A stretch of DNA of 56,232 nt from contig JAUXWS010000054.1 in assembly GCA_030685015.1 (NCBI GenBank), forward strand, positions 1 to 56,232, given 5' to 3'. Of this stretch, positions 1 through 6,857 are shown one piece after another. The DNA comes from a bacterium (GTDB lineage: Bacteria; CAIWAD01). The position numbers and the translations under genes were made by a program. The notes beneath the pieces are model-generated. The model did no database searches and was not told the origin of the DNA. It saw nothing but the letters and a program-made list of their open reading frames with translations. The stretch's first letter is position 1. The number at the start of each line of letters is the position of its first letter.

Positions 1-1284
1 GGCCACCAGGTCGGCGGCGGCGCGGGCGTTGACCAAGCCCCAGCCCATCCTGTAGTCCGGGCCGGGATGCTCGCCCGCCTCGTTGGCCGTGTGGATGAGC
101 AGGCCGCGCAGGGTGGAGGAAAGCGGGGCGCGCGGGCTGCCGTCCGCCTGGGCATGGCCATCCTGGTACTGCTTCTGCAGCAGGGCCAGCGCGCCCGCCA
201 CGGTTGGGCTGGCCGCGGAAGTGCCTGAGAACGTGGTGTAGGCGGCGGGTCCTGTGCGGGCCATGGTCTGCAAGGAACTACCATTGGCCACCACGTCCGG
301 TTTGATGCGGCCATCGTCCGTGGGGCCGAAGGAGCTGTAACCGGTCACCACCACGTCGGCGGGCTGGCTCCAGCCGTTGGGCAGGTCGTTGACAGCGCCC
401 ACTGTCAGCACATTCTTGGCCAGGGCCTCCGGACCTAGGCTGTCGTAACCACTCAGGCCGCCGTCCCGCTCGCGCGGCGCCAGGCTGCTCACCCATTGCC
501 CTCCCGTGAAAACGAAGTGCGGCACGCCCTCGGCCGGACCCGCGTCCTGCCGGTGATTGCCGGCGGAGCGGACCATGATCAGGCGGTTCATCAGCCAGGC
601 TGTCTCATCGATCTGGCGCGACACCCCGCTGTAGTAGCCGAAGGCGGCATCCTCCACCGGGCTGATGGCCGGATTGCCGTGCCAGTACCAGTTGGGCGAG
701 CTGTAGTTCCACCCGGTGGAGCTGCCGTAGGAATGGTTGGAGACGCGCAGGCCGACCCAGGCGGCATCCCCCACCTCATCCAGGTCGCTCTCCCAGTCCC
801 AGCACTTGAGGCGGGCGGCGGGGGCCATTCCCTTGGCCGACTCCTGCACGCCCTGCGCGATGAGAATGCCCGCCACGCTGGTGCTGTGGCTGGTCAAGCT
901 GGCCGGGTCGTCCATCACGTCGATGCGGCCCGTCACCTCCTGGTGGGTGGTGAGGGGACGGCCCGTGTCCCACATGCCCAGCCCCGCATAGCCGAGGCCG
1001 TCCATGTTCAGGCCGGAAGCGCCGCCCGGCCACAGCTGGTCCACGCCGATGCTCCGCGCCGCGATGAGCGTGTGGCTCTCATAATAGACCGGGCGATCGG
1101 AGTCGTCCAGGCCGGCCAGATGGAGGCGGGGGTCCAGGTTGAGCACGCCGGCGGGCCCTTCGCTGGCGGCGCGCAGTTGGATCAAGGCAGGGGTCACCCG
1201 CAAGGCGGGAGCGGCGGCCTGGGCCGGAAGCCCCGCCGACAGGATGACCAAGGGCAAAGCAAGCCCCGCAACCATGGGTCGCAT
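1..1284 (-). CDS. Secreted S8 (subtilisin-like) serine peptidase, 3' end cut by window edge
   Basis: Extracytoplasmic serine endopeptidase. The frame is open from an ATG at 1284 to base 1, giving 428 residues, and the C-terminus lies outside the window. A good ribosome site (GGGAGG, then TCC) precedes the ATG. Residues 1-24 form a signal peptide ending near AQA-A. The catalytic triad is visible: Asp106 in GMWDTG, His133 in SHSTSVAG and Ser356 in SGTSAASP, with the oxyanion Asn243 in SAGNH. The His motif reads HSTS where HGT is usual. The missing C-terminus could carry a sorting domain like the one on the 6858-9839 protein. It follows the tonB operon but is separated from it by a probable terminator. 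Confidence 0.93.
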   Translation of the reverse strand, partial: MRPMVAGLALPLVILSAGLPAQAAAPALRVTPALIQLRAASEGPAGVLNLDPRLHLAGLDDSDRPVYYESHTLIAARSIGVDQLWPGGASGLNMDGLGYAGLGMWDTGRPLTTHQEVTGRIDVMDDPASLTSHSTSVAGILIAQGVQESAKGMAPAARLKCWDWESDLDEVGDAAWVGLRVSNHSYGSSTGWNYSSPNWYWHGNPAISPVEDAAFGYYSGVSRQIDETAWLMNRLIMVRSAGNHRQDAGPAEGVPHFVFTGGQWVSSLAPRERDGGLSGYDSLGPEALAKNVLTVGAVNDLPNGWSQPADVVVTGYSSFGPTDDGRIKPDVVANGSSLQTMARTGPAAYTTFSGTSAASPTVAGALALLQKQYQDGHAQADGSPRAPLSSTLRGLLIHTANEAGEHPGPDYRMGWGLVNARAAADLVA

Positions 1285-1417
1285 GGACCTCCCACGTCTG
1301 GCAGTCGGTTGCCGTGTGCTGGGGCGATTGGGTCGCCCTTCATTCCGGACCGCCCAAGTGTATCATTCCAAAGCTGCTTATGGAACTCATACGGTCCTTT
1401 TATGGGCCGCTGGAGGC

Positions 1418-1443
1418 AAAGTAAAGGGCCGCCTGGGCGACCC
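1418..1443 (-). terminator. Probable intrinsic terminator after tonB
   Basis: On the minus strand, 25 bases after the tonB stop, an 8-bp GC-rich stem with one mismatch and a 2-base tip (1426-1443) is followed by TTTACTTT. It would separate the TonB operon from the S8 peptidase gene. Confidence 0.5.
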
Positions 1444-1468
1444 TGTTCACCTCTCGATGCTTTTTCGC

Positions 1469-2128
1469 TCATCGGCTGGTCAGCTCAAAGCGGATGACCT
1501 GCTGCATGCGCACGGCCACGTTCTTGTCGCGCTGCTTGCCGGGCTTGAACTTCATCTTGCGCAGGGCCTCGATGGCGGCGTCCCCGAACCCGAGCCCCTC
1601 CGGTCGTTCACCGGCGATCTCGAAGTCCCGTGGCACCCCATCGGCGCCCACGATGAAGCGGATCTGGGCCAAGCCCTCCACTCCCGCCCGCTGGGCCATC
1701 TCCGGGTACTTGACGGCCTTGTAGAGCGCTTCCGTGCCACCGATCAGCTCGGGCTGCTCCTCGATGGCATAGAAGTCGATGATCTCCTCATCACCACCGG
1801 CCATGGGGGGTGGCGGGGGGGGGGCGATGTCCCAATCGTCCTCGTCGGCGAAGTCGATATCCTCCATGTCCGCCACCTCCTCATCCTCCTGGGCAATGGT
1901 GAAGGTGGGACGGCTGGGCTTGGGAATCGTTTTTTCCTGGATCGTCCGCTCGATCTCCTCGACCTTGATCTCGTCCGGGATGTAGTCCCGGATCTTGATC
2001 GACTTGTTGATCTCCTTGGAGACCAGGAACAAGACCACGAAGAGGGCGAGGGCGAAGGCCAGGCCCGCCTCCGTGAAGACGGGGAGCTTTCGGCGGATGT
2101 CCACATCCGGATGACGGGGAATGTGCAT
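1469..2128 (-). CDS. tonB: Energy transducer TonB
   Basis: 219 residues. TonB links the inner-membrane ExbB/ExbD proton channel to outer-membrane receptors. Residues 18-36 are the single N-terminal membrane anchor. A periplasmic linker follows, then a TonB C-terminal domain (about 125-217) with the typical YPEMAQRAGVEG, FIVGADGV and ALRKMKFKPG blocks. The linker is unusual. It is strongly acidic (EDEEVADMEDIDFADEDDWD) followed by six prolines, not the Pro-Lys/Pro-Glu repeats of proteobacterial TonB, and it is short. It is the last gene of an exbB-exbD-exbD-tonB operon and starts three bases after the preceding stop. Confidence 0.93.
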   Translation of the reverse strand: MHIPRHPDVDIRRKLPVFTEAGLAFALALFVVLFLVSKEINKSIKIRDYIPDEIKVEEIERTIQEKTIPKPSRPTFTIAQEDEEVADMEDIDFADEDDWDIAPPPPPPMAGGDEEIIDFYAIEEQPELIGGTEALYKAVKYPEMAQRAGVEGLAQIRFIVGADGVPRDFEIAGERPEGLGFGDAAIEALRKMKFKPGKQRDKNVAVRMQQVIRFELTSR

Positions 2129-2131
2129 GGC

Positions 2132-2560
2132 TTAGCCCTGGTCCTTGAACCGCGTCGTGTAATTGATGCGCAGGGTGTAGGCCTTGCGGCACTGTTGCTG
2201 GACGTCTGTGACGACTTTCATGCGACAGTCCCGGTCCGCCTTCAGGGAAATCACGGTCTTGGGATTCTCGGTGCGCCGCTGGTAGAGGATCGGCGTCAAC
2301 TCACTCAGGTCATCCTTGTTGTACATCTGATCGTCAAGCACCACTTGATTGTATTTGTCAATCCAGATGTACGCGATATCCCGCTTGCCCACTTCGATCT
2401 TGGCCGTGGTCTTGGCCTCGGGCACGATCACCGGCAGGCCGTCGAACTGCTTGAAGCTGGTCACCACCATGAAAAAGATGAGCAGGGTGAAAATGATGTC
2501 CGGCATGGAGGCCGACGGAATCTTCCCCTGGAAGGGGGCGGGTCGCTTGAGTTGGGCCAT
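2132..2560 (-). CDS. exbD: Biopolymer transport protein ExbD/TolR (second copy)
   Basis: 142 residues. One N-terminal membrane helix (about 21-40) contains the conserved proton-path aspartate in SMPDIIFTLLIFFMV, and a periplasmic domain follows. It begins two bases after the first exbD ends, indicating translational coupling. It differs from the first copy, notably in a longer periplasmic part with two cysteines near the C-terminus (DCRMK, QQCRK). Two ExbD paralogues beside one ExbB suggest a hetero-oligomeric ExbD pair or receptor-specific partners. The family assignment is secure. The division of labour is unknown. Confidence 0.93.
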   Translation of the reverse strand: MAQLKRPAPFQGKIPSASMPDIIFTLLIFFMVVTSFKQFDGLPVIVPEAKTTAKIEVGKRDIAYIWIDKYNQVVLDDQMYNKDDLSELTPILYQRRTENPKTVISLKADRDCRMKVVTDVQQQCRKAYTLRINYTTRFKDQG

Positions 2561-2562
2561 GC

Positions 2563-2997
2563 TTATTCCTCCGGCTCGGCGATGGAGATTTTGCTGGCCC
2601 CGGCGGCTTTCACTTGATCCAGCACGTACATGTAGTCGTCGTAGAGGGTGCCGCCCTGGGTCTTGATCGAGACGATCTTGTGGTACTTGCCTTCGGCGTC
2701 CTTGCCCTTCTCCTCGAGGCTGGTGCGGATGCGGTTGAGCAGTTCGCCCCGGTTGGCCAGCACCTCGGCATCCACCATGATCTCGCCCCCCTCCGAGACG
2801 AGGACGTTGAGCACCATGTCCTTCTTCAACTTGACCGTTTCCGTGCTCTCCGAGAACTCCGGCAGCGTGAGGGAGACGCCCTTGTCCGAGGTGATGGTGG
2901 TGGTCACCAGGAAGAAGATGATCAGCGTGAAGATGATGTCCGGCAGCGAGGCCGTCGGGACTTCACCCTCGAATTTGGAACTGCGTTTCAGCGCCAT
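2563..2997 (-). CDS. exbD: Biopolymer transport protein ExbD/TolR (first copy)
   Basis: 144 residues from the ATG at 2997, which has GAGGTG four bases upstream. An in-frame TTG at 3009 would overlap that ribosome site and is disfavoured. A cytoplasmic N-terminus (KRSSKFEGEVPTASLPD) leads into a single membrane helix with the conserved Asp in SLPDIIFTLIIFFLV. The periplasmic domain then ends in the usual GTLYDDYMYVLDQVKAAG block. With ExbB it forms the proton-driven motor that energises TonB. It lies 36 bases downstream of exbB. Confidence 0.94.
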   Translation of the reverse strand: MALKRSSKFEGEVPTASLPDIIFTLIIFFLVTTTITSDKGVSLTLPEFSESTETVKLKKDMVLNVLVSEGGEIMVDAEVLANRGELLNRIRTSLEEKGKDAEGKYHKIVSIKTQGGTLYDDYMYVLDQVKAAGASKISIAEPEE

Positions 2998-3033
2998 GTG
3001 ACACCTCAAGTTGGCGTGCGAGCCGGGCGCTGG

Positions 3034-3645
3034 CTACTTCCTGCCCTGCACGATCAGGCTCTCGACCAGCTGGACCGAGGCCTCCTCCATGTCCACCACC
3101 AGGGCCTGGATCTTGGCCGTGAAGATGGAGAAGAAGAACTGGGAGATCATGGCGGAGATCAGGCCGAAAATGGTGGTGAGCAACGCCTGGCCGATGCCGG
3201 CGGCCACGATGGAGGGGCTGATGTCGTTGGCTTTGGCAATCTCTTCAAAGGCACTCATCATGCCCGCCACCGTGCCGGTGAAGCCGAACATGGGGGCGAG
3301 GGCGATGGCCGTGGACAGCCAGACAAGGCCGCGCTCCAGCAGGGCCAACTCCACCGAGGCGGCGTTGACGATGGCCTTCTCCACCGTGTCGATGCCACGA
3401 TCGAAGCGGATGAGGCCGGCGTGCATGATCGACGCCACCGGACCGCGGGTGCTGGCGCAGATTTCGCTGGCCTTGTCGACGCCTCCCTCCTTGAGGGCCT
3501 CCTGGATGCGCAGCATGAAGCGCTTGGTGTTCTGGGACGCCATGAAGAGGTGGACCGCCTTCACGATGATCATCATGAGCGCCAGGATCGTGATGATCAG
3601 GATGGGGTGCATGAAGAGGCCGCCGTCGACGTAGTACTTGAGCAT
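3034..3645 (-). CDS. exbB: MotA/TolQ/ExbB proton channel family protein
   Basis: 203 residues, with about three membrane segments: residues 12-34, 105-130 and 150-173. The MotA/TolQ/ExbB core is clear in the GLVWLSTAIALAPMFGFTGTVAGMM block, which holds the proton-path Thr/Gly region, and in GIGQALLTTIFGLI. A strong ribosome site (GGAGG) lies about nine bases before the ATG. It is the first gene of the exbB-exbD-exbD-tonB operon, behind a sigma-70-like promoter. MotA and TolQ are relatives, but the following ExbD and TonB genes make ExbB the best call. Confidence 0.93.
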   Translation of the reverse strand: MLKYYVDGGLFMHPILIITILALMMIIVKAVHLFMASQNTKRFMLRIQEALKEGGVDKASEICASTRGPVASIMHAGLIRFDRGIDTVEKAIVNAASVELALLERGLVWLSTAIALAPMFGFTGTVAGMMSAFEEIAKANDISPSIVAAGIGQALLTTIFGLISAMISQFFFSIFTAKIQALVVDMEEASVQLVESLIVQGRK

Positions 3646-3728
3646 GGGAATGCATCCTCCGCCTGATTGATTGTCCCCCGGAACAGGCTGGCTGCCAGCG
3701 GTCTCGCAGGGGTTTTCAAAGCCGCGAA

Positions 3729-3757
3729 AACCTACTGAACCGCCTGTCCAATGTCAA
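3729..3757 (-). promoter_or_regulatory. Sigma-70-like promoter of the exbB-exbD-exbD-tonB operon
   Basis: On the minus strand a perfect -35 hexamer, TTGACA (3752-3757), is followed after exactly 17 bases by TAGGTT (3729-3734) as a -10. It lies about 85 bases upstream of the exbB start codon. Confidence 0.5.
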
Positions 3758-3814
3758 ACAAGGAGCCTCTCGAGCGGCTTGGGAAGCGCCTGCGCCCCCG
3801 GCCGGCCCGACCTC

Positions 3815-5416
3815 TCAGCGACCCCGGCTGGCCAGGTGCTGGATGCGTTCGGCCTCCCCGAAGAGCAGCCGGGCCTCCGCCACCACGGGATCCATGTCCA
3901 GATCCACCATCAAGGAGGAGTCGCGCCCAAACACGACGCGGGCCACTTCACGTTTGAGATAGCCCTGGATCCAGTGCAGGTCCTGCCGCCACTGCTCCTC
4001 GTTGAAGGCGACCTTGTCGCCCACGAAGTCCGTGAAATCCCGCAGGATGGAATCGCCGGGCTGCCAGGTCCGGCGGAAACCCTCCCAGCCCAGCTCCTCC
4101 AGCTGCCGGCGAAACGGGCCGGAGGTGGCGGCGTGGTTGGCGAAATCGAAGAAGGACTGCTGGATGCGCAGGCGGCTTGTGTACTGGCTGAGGCGGCCGC
4201 TGCGGATGCGCACGTCCGGTGTGATGCCGCCGCCGCCGTAGACCTTGCGCCCGGCGCGGGTGCGGTAGACCGGTCGGTTGGCCGTGCTGTCGGCGATGAG
4301 GTTGGGGTCGGTCTCGTCCCAGGCCTCTTCGTAGTAGGAGGCCAGTCCCTTGTCGAAGGGCCGCTGGATGAGGCGCCGGCTGGGTGTGTAATAGCGGGCG
4401 ATGGTGAGGCGCACGGCCGAGGAGTCCCTCATCTCGAGCTGGCGCTGGACCAAGCCCTTTCCAAAGCTGGTCTGGCCCGCGACCAAGCCGCGGTCGTGGT
4501 CCTGGATGGCGCCGGCCACGATCTCGCTGGCGCTGGCGCTGCCTTGGTTGATGAGCACGACGAGCGGCAGGGCGGGCAGGTCGTCCCCGTCGGTGGATTT
4601 CAACACGCTGCCGAACTGGGGCAGGCGCCCCTCCGTGGACACGATGGTCAGGCCGCCGGGCAGGAAGAGGTCGGCGATCTTGTGGGCCTGCTCCAGGTAG
4701 CCGCCGGAGTTGTTGCGCAAATCGAAGATGAGCTTCTTCATGCCCAGGGTCTGCAGGGTGGCCACGGCCTGGCGCATCTCCTCGTCGGAGGTGGCCATGA
4801 AGCGGTTGAGGCGCAGGTAGCCCACCTCGCCGTCCAGCATGAAGACCGACTCCACGCTGTAAATGGGGATCTTCTCCCGCACGATGGTGAAGGTGAGCGG
4901 CTCGTCCAGCCCCGCCCGCCGCACCTTGATCACCACCGCCGTGCCGCCCTTTCCCTTGAGCTTGCGCTGCACCTCCTCGTTGGTGATGCCCCAGGTGGCC
5001 TTGCCGTCGATCTCGGTGATCACGTCGCCGGGGCTGAGGCCCAGCCGGTCGCTGGGCGTGCCGGGAATGGCGGAGACCACGGTCAGCAGCTTGTCCCGGA
5101 TCTGGAAATAGATGCCGATGCCCTCGAACTCGCCCTGGAACTCCTCGTTGATCTTGCGCAGCTCATCGGCCGGGATGTAGTTGGAGTGCGGATCCAGCTC
5201 GTCCAGCATGCCGCGGATGGCCCCGTCCACCACCTTGGAGAGGTCGGCCTCGTCCACGTAGAAGTCGCGGACCATCTCCATGACGGCGTTGATCTTGCCC
5301 AGGCCTTCCATCGGGCTGCGCACCGAGGCGTGGGGATCCTGGCGGCTGAGGACCAGGAGCAGCCCGAGCAGAAGGATGCCCGGGATCAGCCAAAGGAAGG
5401 AGGCGAGTCGTTTCAT
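3815..5416 (-). CDS. S41 family C-terminal processing peptidase (Ctp/Prc-like)
   Basis: 533 residues. A periplasmic serine peptidase that trims or degrades proteins from their C-termini. It has an N-terminal signal anchor (residues 5-25) and a substrate-capping region with DELDPHSNYI. A PDZ domain (about 95-175, GLSPGDVITEIDG) is followed by the S41 core. The catalytic Ser lies in NQGSASASEIVAGA and the catalytic Lys in TSFGKGLVQ. A C-terminal extension of about 150 residues follows the core. It is 134 bases downstream of dprA. The spacer holds a 7-bp GC hairpin (5454-5472) without a T-run. Confidence 0.95.
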   Translation of the reverse strand: MKRLASFLWLIPGILLLGLLLVLSRQDPHASVRSPMEGLGKINAVMEMVRDFYVDEADLSKVVDGAIRGMLDELDPHSNYIPADELRKINEEFQGEFEGIGIYFQIRDKLLTVVSAIPGTPSDRLGLSPGDVITEIDGKATWGITNEEVQRKLKGKGGTAVVIKVRRAGLDEPLTFTIVREKIPIYSVESVFMLDGEVGYLRLNRFMATSDEEMRQAVATLQTLGMKKLIFDLRNNSGGYLEQAHKIADLFLPGGLTIVSTEGRLPQFGSVLKSTDGDDLPALPLVVLINQGSASASEIVAGAIQDHDRGLVAGQTSFGKGLVQRQLEMRDSSAVRLTIARYYTPSRRLIQRPFDKGLASYYEEAWDETDPNLIADSTANRPVYRTRAGRKVYGGGGITPDVRIRSGRLSQYTSRLRIQQSFFDFANHAATSGPFRRQLEELGWEGFRRTWQPGDSILRDFTDFVGDKVAFNEEQWRQDLHWIQGYLKREVARVVFGRDSSLMVDLDMDPVVAEARLLFGEAERIQHLASRGR

Positions 5417-5550
5417 GGCGCCAACTTAGCAGACGGGAATCGGGTTTTCTTGACGCCGGCGACCGGCCGGCGGGCTCCCTTGATCGAGGCGGCCATCTCC
5501 ATGCAAGTCCCGGGCCATTGTCCGCGAGGCGGCGGGGCCGGATGCATCCG

Positions 5551-6690
5551 TCACACCCCTGTCCACGTGTGGCGCGCCCAGCGGTCGCCGGGCAGGGCGC
5601 GCAGACGGCCGGCCAGCTCACCTTCCAGCAATCGGGCGGCCAGCTCGGAGGGGTCCAGGCCCAGGCGCCCGGCCAGCCGGTCCATGTCGCAGGGTGTTTC
5701 AAGCGCCTGCCATAGAAGCGGGTCGGCCTGGGCCGCCGCATCGTCCCTGCCGCCGCCGTCGTCCGCGCCCTGTTCCAGGTCGGGCATCCCGTCCACGCTG
5801 GGAGTCGGGGCGGGAGCCGGCAGCGGCAGGCACAGGGGCAGGCCGCCCAGGTCCTCGCGCAGGTGCTCGTCCGTGGCACACAGGCGGGCGCCCTCGCGGA
5901 TGAGCCGATGGCTGCCCGCGAAGAGCGGATGGTCGGCCGGGCCGGGGCAGACCAGCACTTCGCGGCCCTCCTCGACCGCGTGGTGCGCCGTGGAGAGGGC
6001 GCCGCTGCGCAGGGGCGCCTGGGCCACGATCACGGCGCGGCTGAGCCCGGCGATGACGCGGTTGCGGCGGGGAAAGCGCCAGGTCTCGGGCCTTGTCCAG
6101 GGCGGCCACTCGCTCACAAGCAGGCCCTCGGCGGCGATGCGGGCGAAGAGGTCGACATGGCAACCGGGATAGGGCCGGTCGAAGCCCGAGCCCAGCACGG
6201 CCACGGTGCGCGCGCAGCCGGCCGCGCCATGGGCGGCGGCATCGATCCCGGCGGCGCCGCCCGAGACGACGACGAAGCCCAGACGGGCCAACCGGGTGGC
6301 GATGCGCCGGGTCCAGTCCACGGCCCTGGCGTCCGGCTGGCGGGTTCCCACCACGGCCACGCCCTCCCCGCGCAAGAGGGAAAGCCTGCCCTGGCAGAAG
6401 AGCGGATCGGGTGGACGGGTCAGGGCGGCCAGGCAGGGCGGATAATGGGCCATGCCCGGTCGCAGCAGCGACAGGCGGCCCGCCGCCAGATCCCTGGAGA
6501 GGCGGCGCCAGCGCTCACTCTCCTCGCTGCCGGGATCCAGGGCTCGGCGCAGGGCGGCGCCCTGCCCCCCGCTGTCTTGCGGGAGCAGGTCGAGGGGCGC
6601 TCGCCCCGACCGCAGGCGATCAAGCATGGCGTCGCGCAGCCCGACGCCCAGTTTGTCGTGGCAGAGGATGGCAAGGCGGGCGGGGTCCAT
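5551..6690 (-). CDS. dprA: DNA-processing protein DprA (Smf)
   Basis: 379 residues. Binds incoming single-stranded DNA and loads RecA during natural transformation. The central Rossmann-like DprA domain shows VVGTRQPD, VVSGGAAGIDAAAHGAA, VAVLGSGFDRPYP, FPRRNRVIAGLS and SGALSTAHHA. The C-terminus (about 325-379) is a winged-helix DprA_WH domain. Two signature positions drift from the textbook form: SGGAAGID in place of SGLARGID, and GSHRLIREGA in place of GTNxLIxxGA. It is transcribed with, and just upstream of, the S41 peptidase. No other competence gene is in the window. Confidence 0.95.
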   Translation of the reverse strand: MDPARLAILCHDKLGVGLRDAMLDRLRSGRAPLDLLPQDSGGQGAALRRALDPGSEESERWRRLSRDLAAGRLSLLRPGMAHYPPCLAALTRPPDPLFCQGRLSLLRGEGVAVVGTRQPDARAVDWTRRIATRLARLGFVVVSGGAAGIDAAAHGAAGCARTVAVLGSGFDRPYPGCHVDLFARIAAEGLLVSEWPPWTRPETWRFPRRNRVIAGLSRAVIVAQAPLRSGALSTAHHAVEEGREVLVCPGPADHPLFAGSHRLIREGARLCATDEHLREDLGGLPLCLPLPAPAPTPSVDGMPDLEQGADDGGGRDDAAAQADPLLWQALETPCDMDRLAGRLGLDPSELAARLLEGELAGRLRALPGDRWARHTWTGV

Positions 6691-6857
6691 TGGCGCTCCT
6701 TTCCGTCGGGAAGGGAGCAGGTACCTCGCGGGGGGCGGCGCGGGTTCCGGCCCAAACGACCAAGCCGGAGCGGGAGGAACGGCCTGTCGGGTGGACTTGA
6801 CAGGGGACCGCCCCCAAGGCGCCGCCCGCTTGCGCCGTCAATCCCCAGGAACAGAGG

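Noticed and set aside
5454-5472. CGCCGGC-GACCG-GCCGGCG hairpin between dprA and the S41 gene
   Set aside because: Perfect 7-bp stem, but no T-run follows on either strand. Such stems are frequent by chance in GC-rich DNA.
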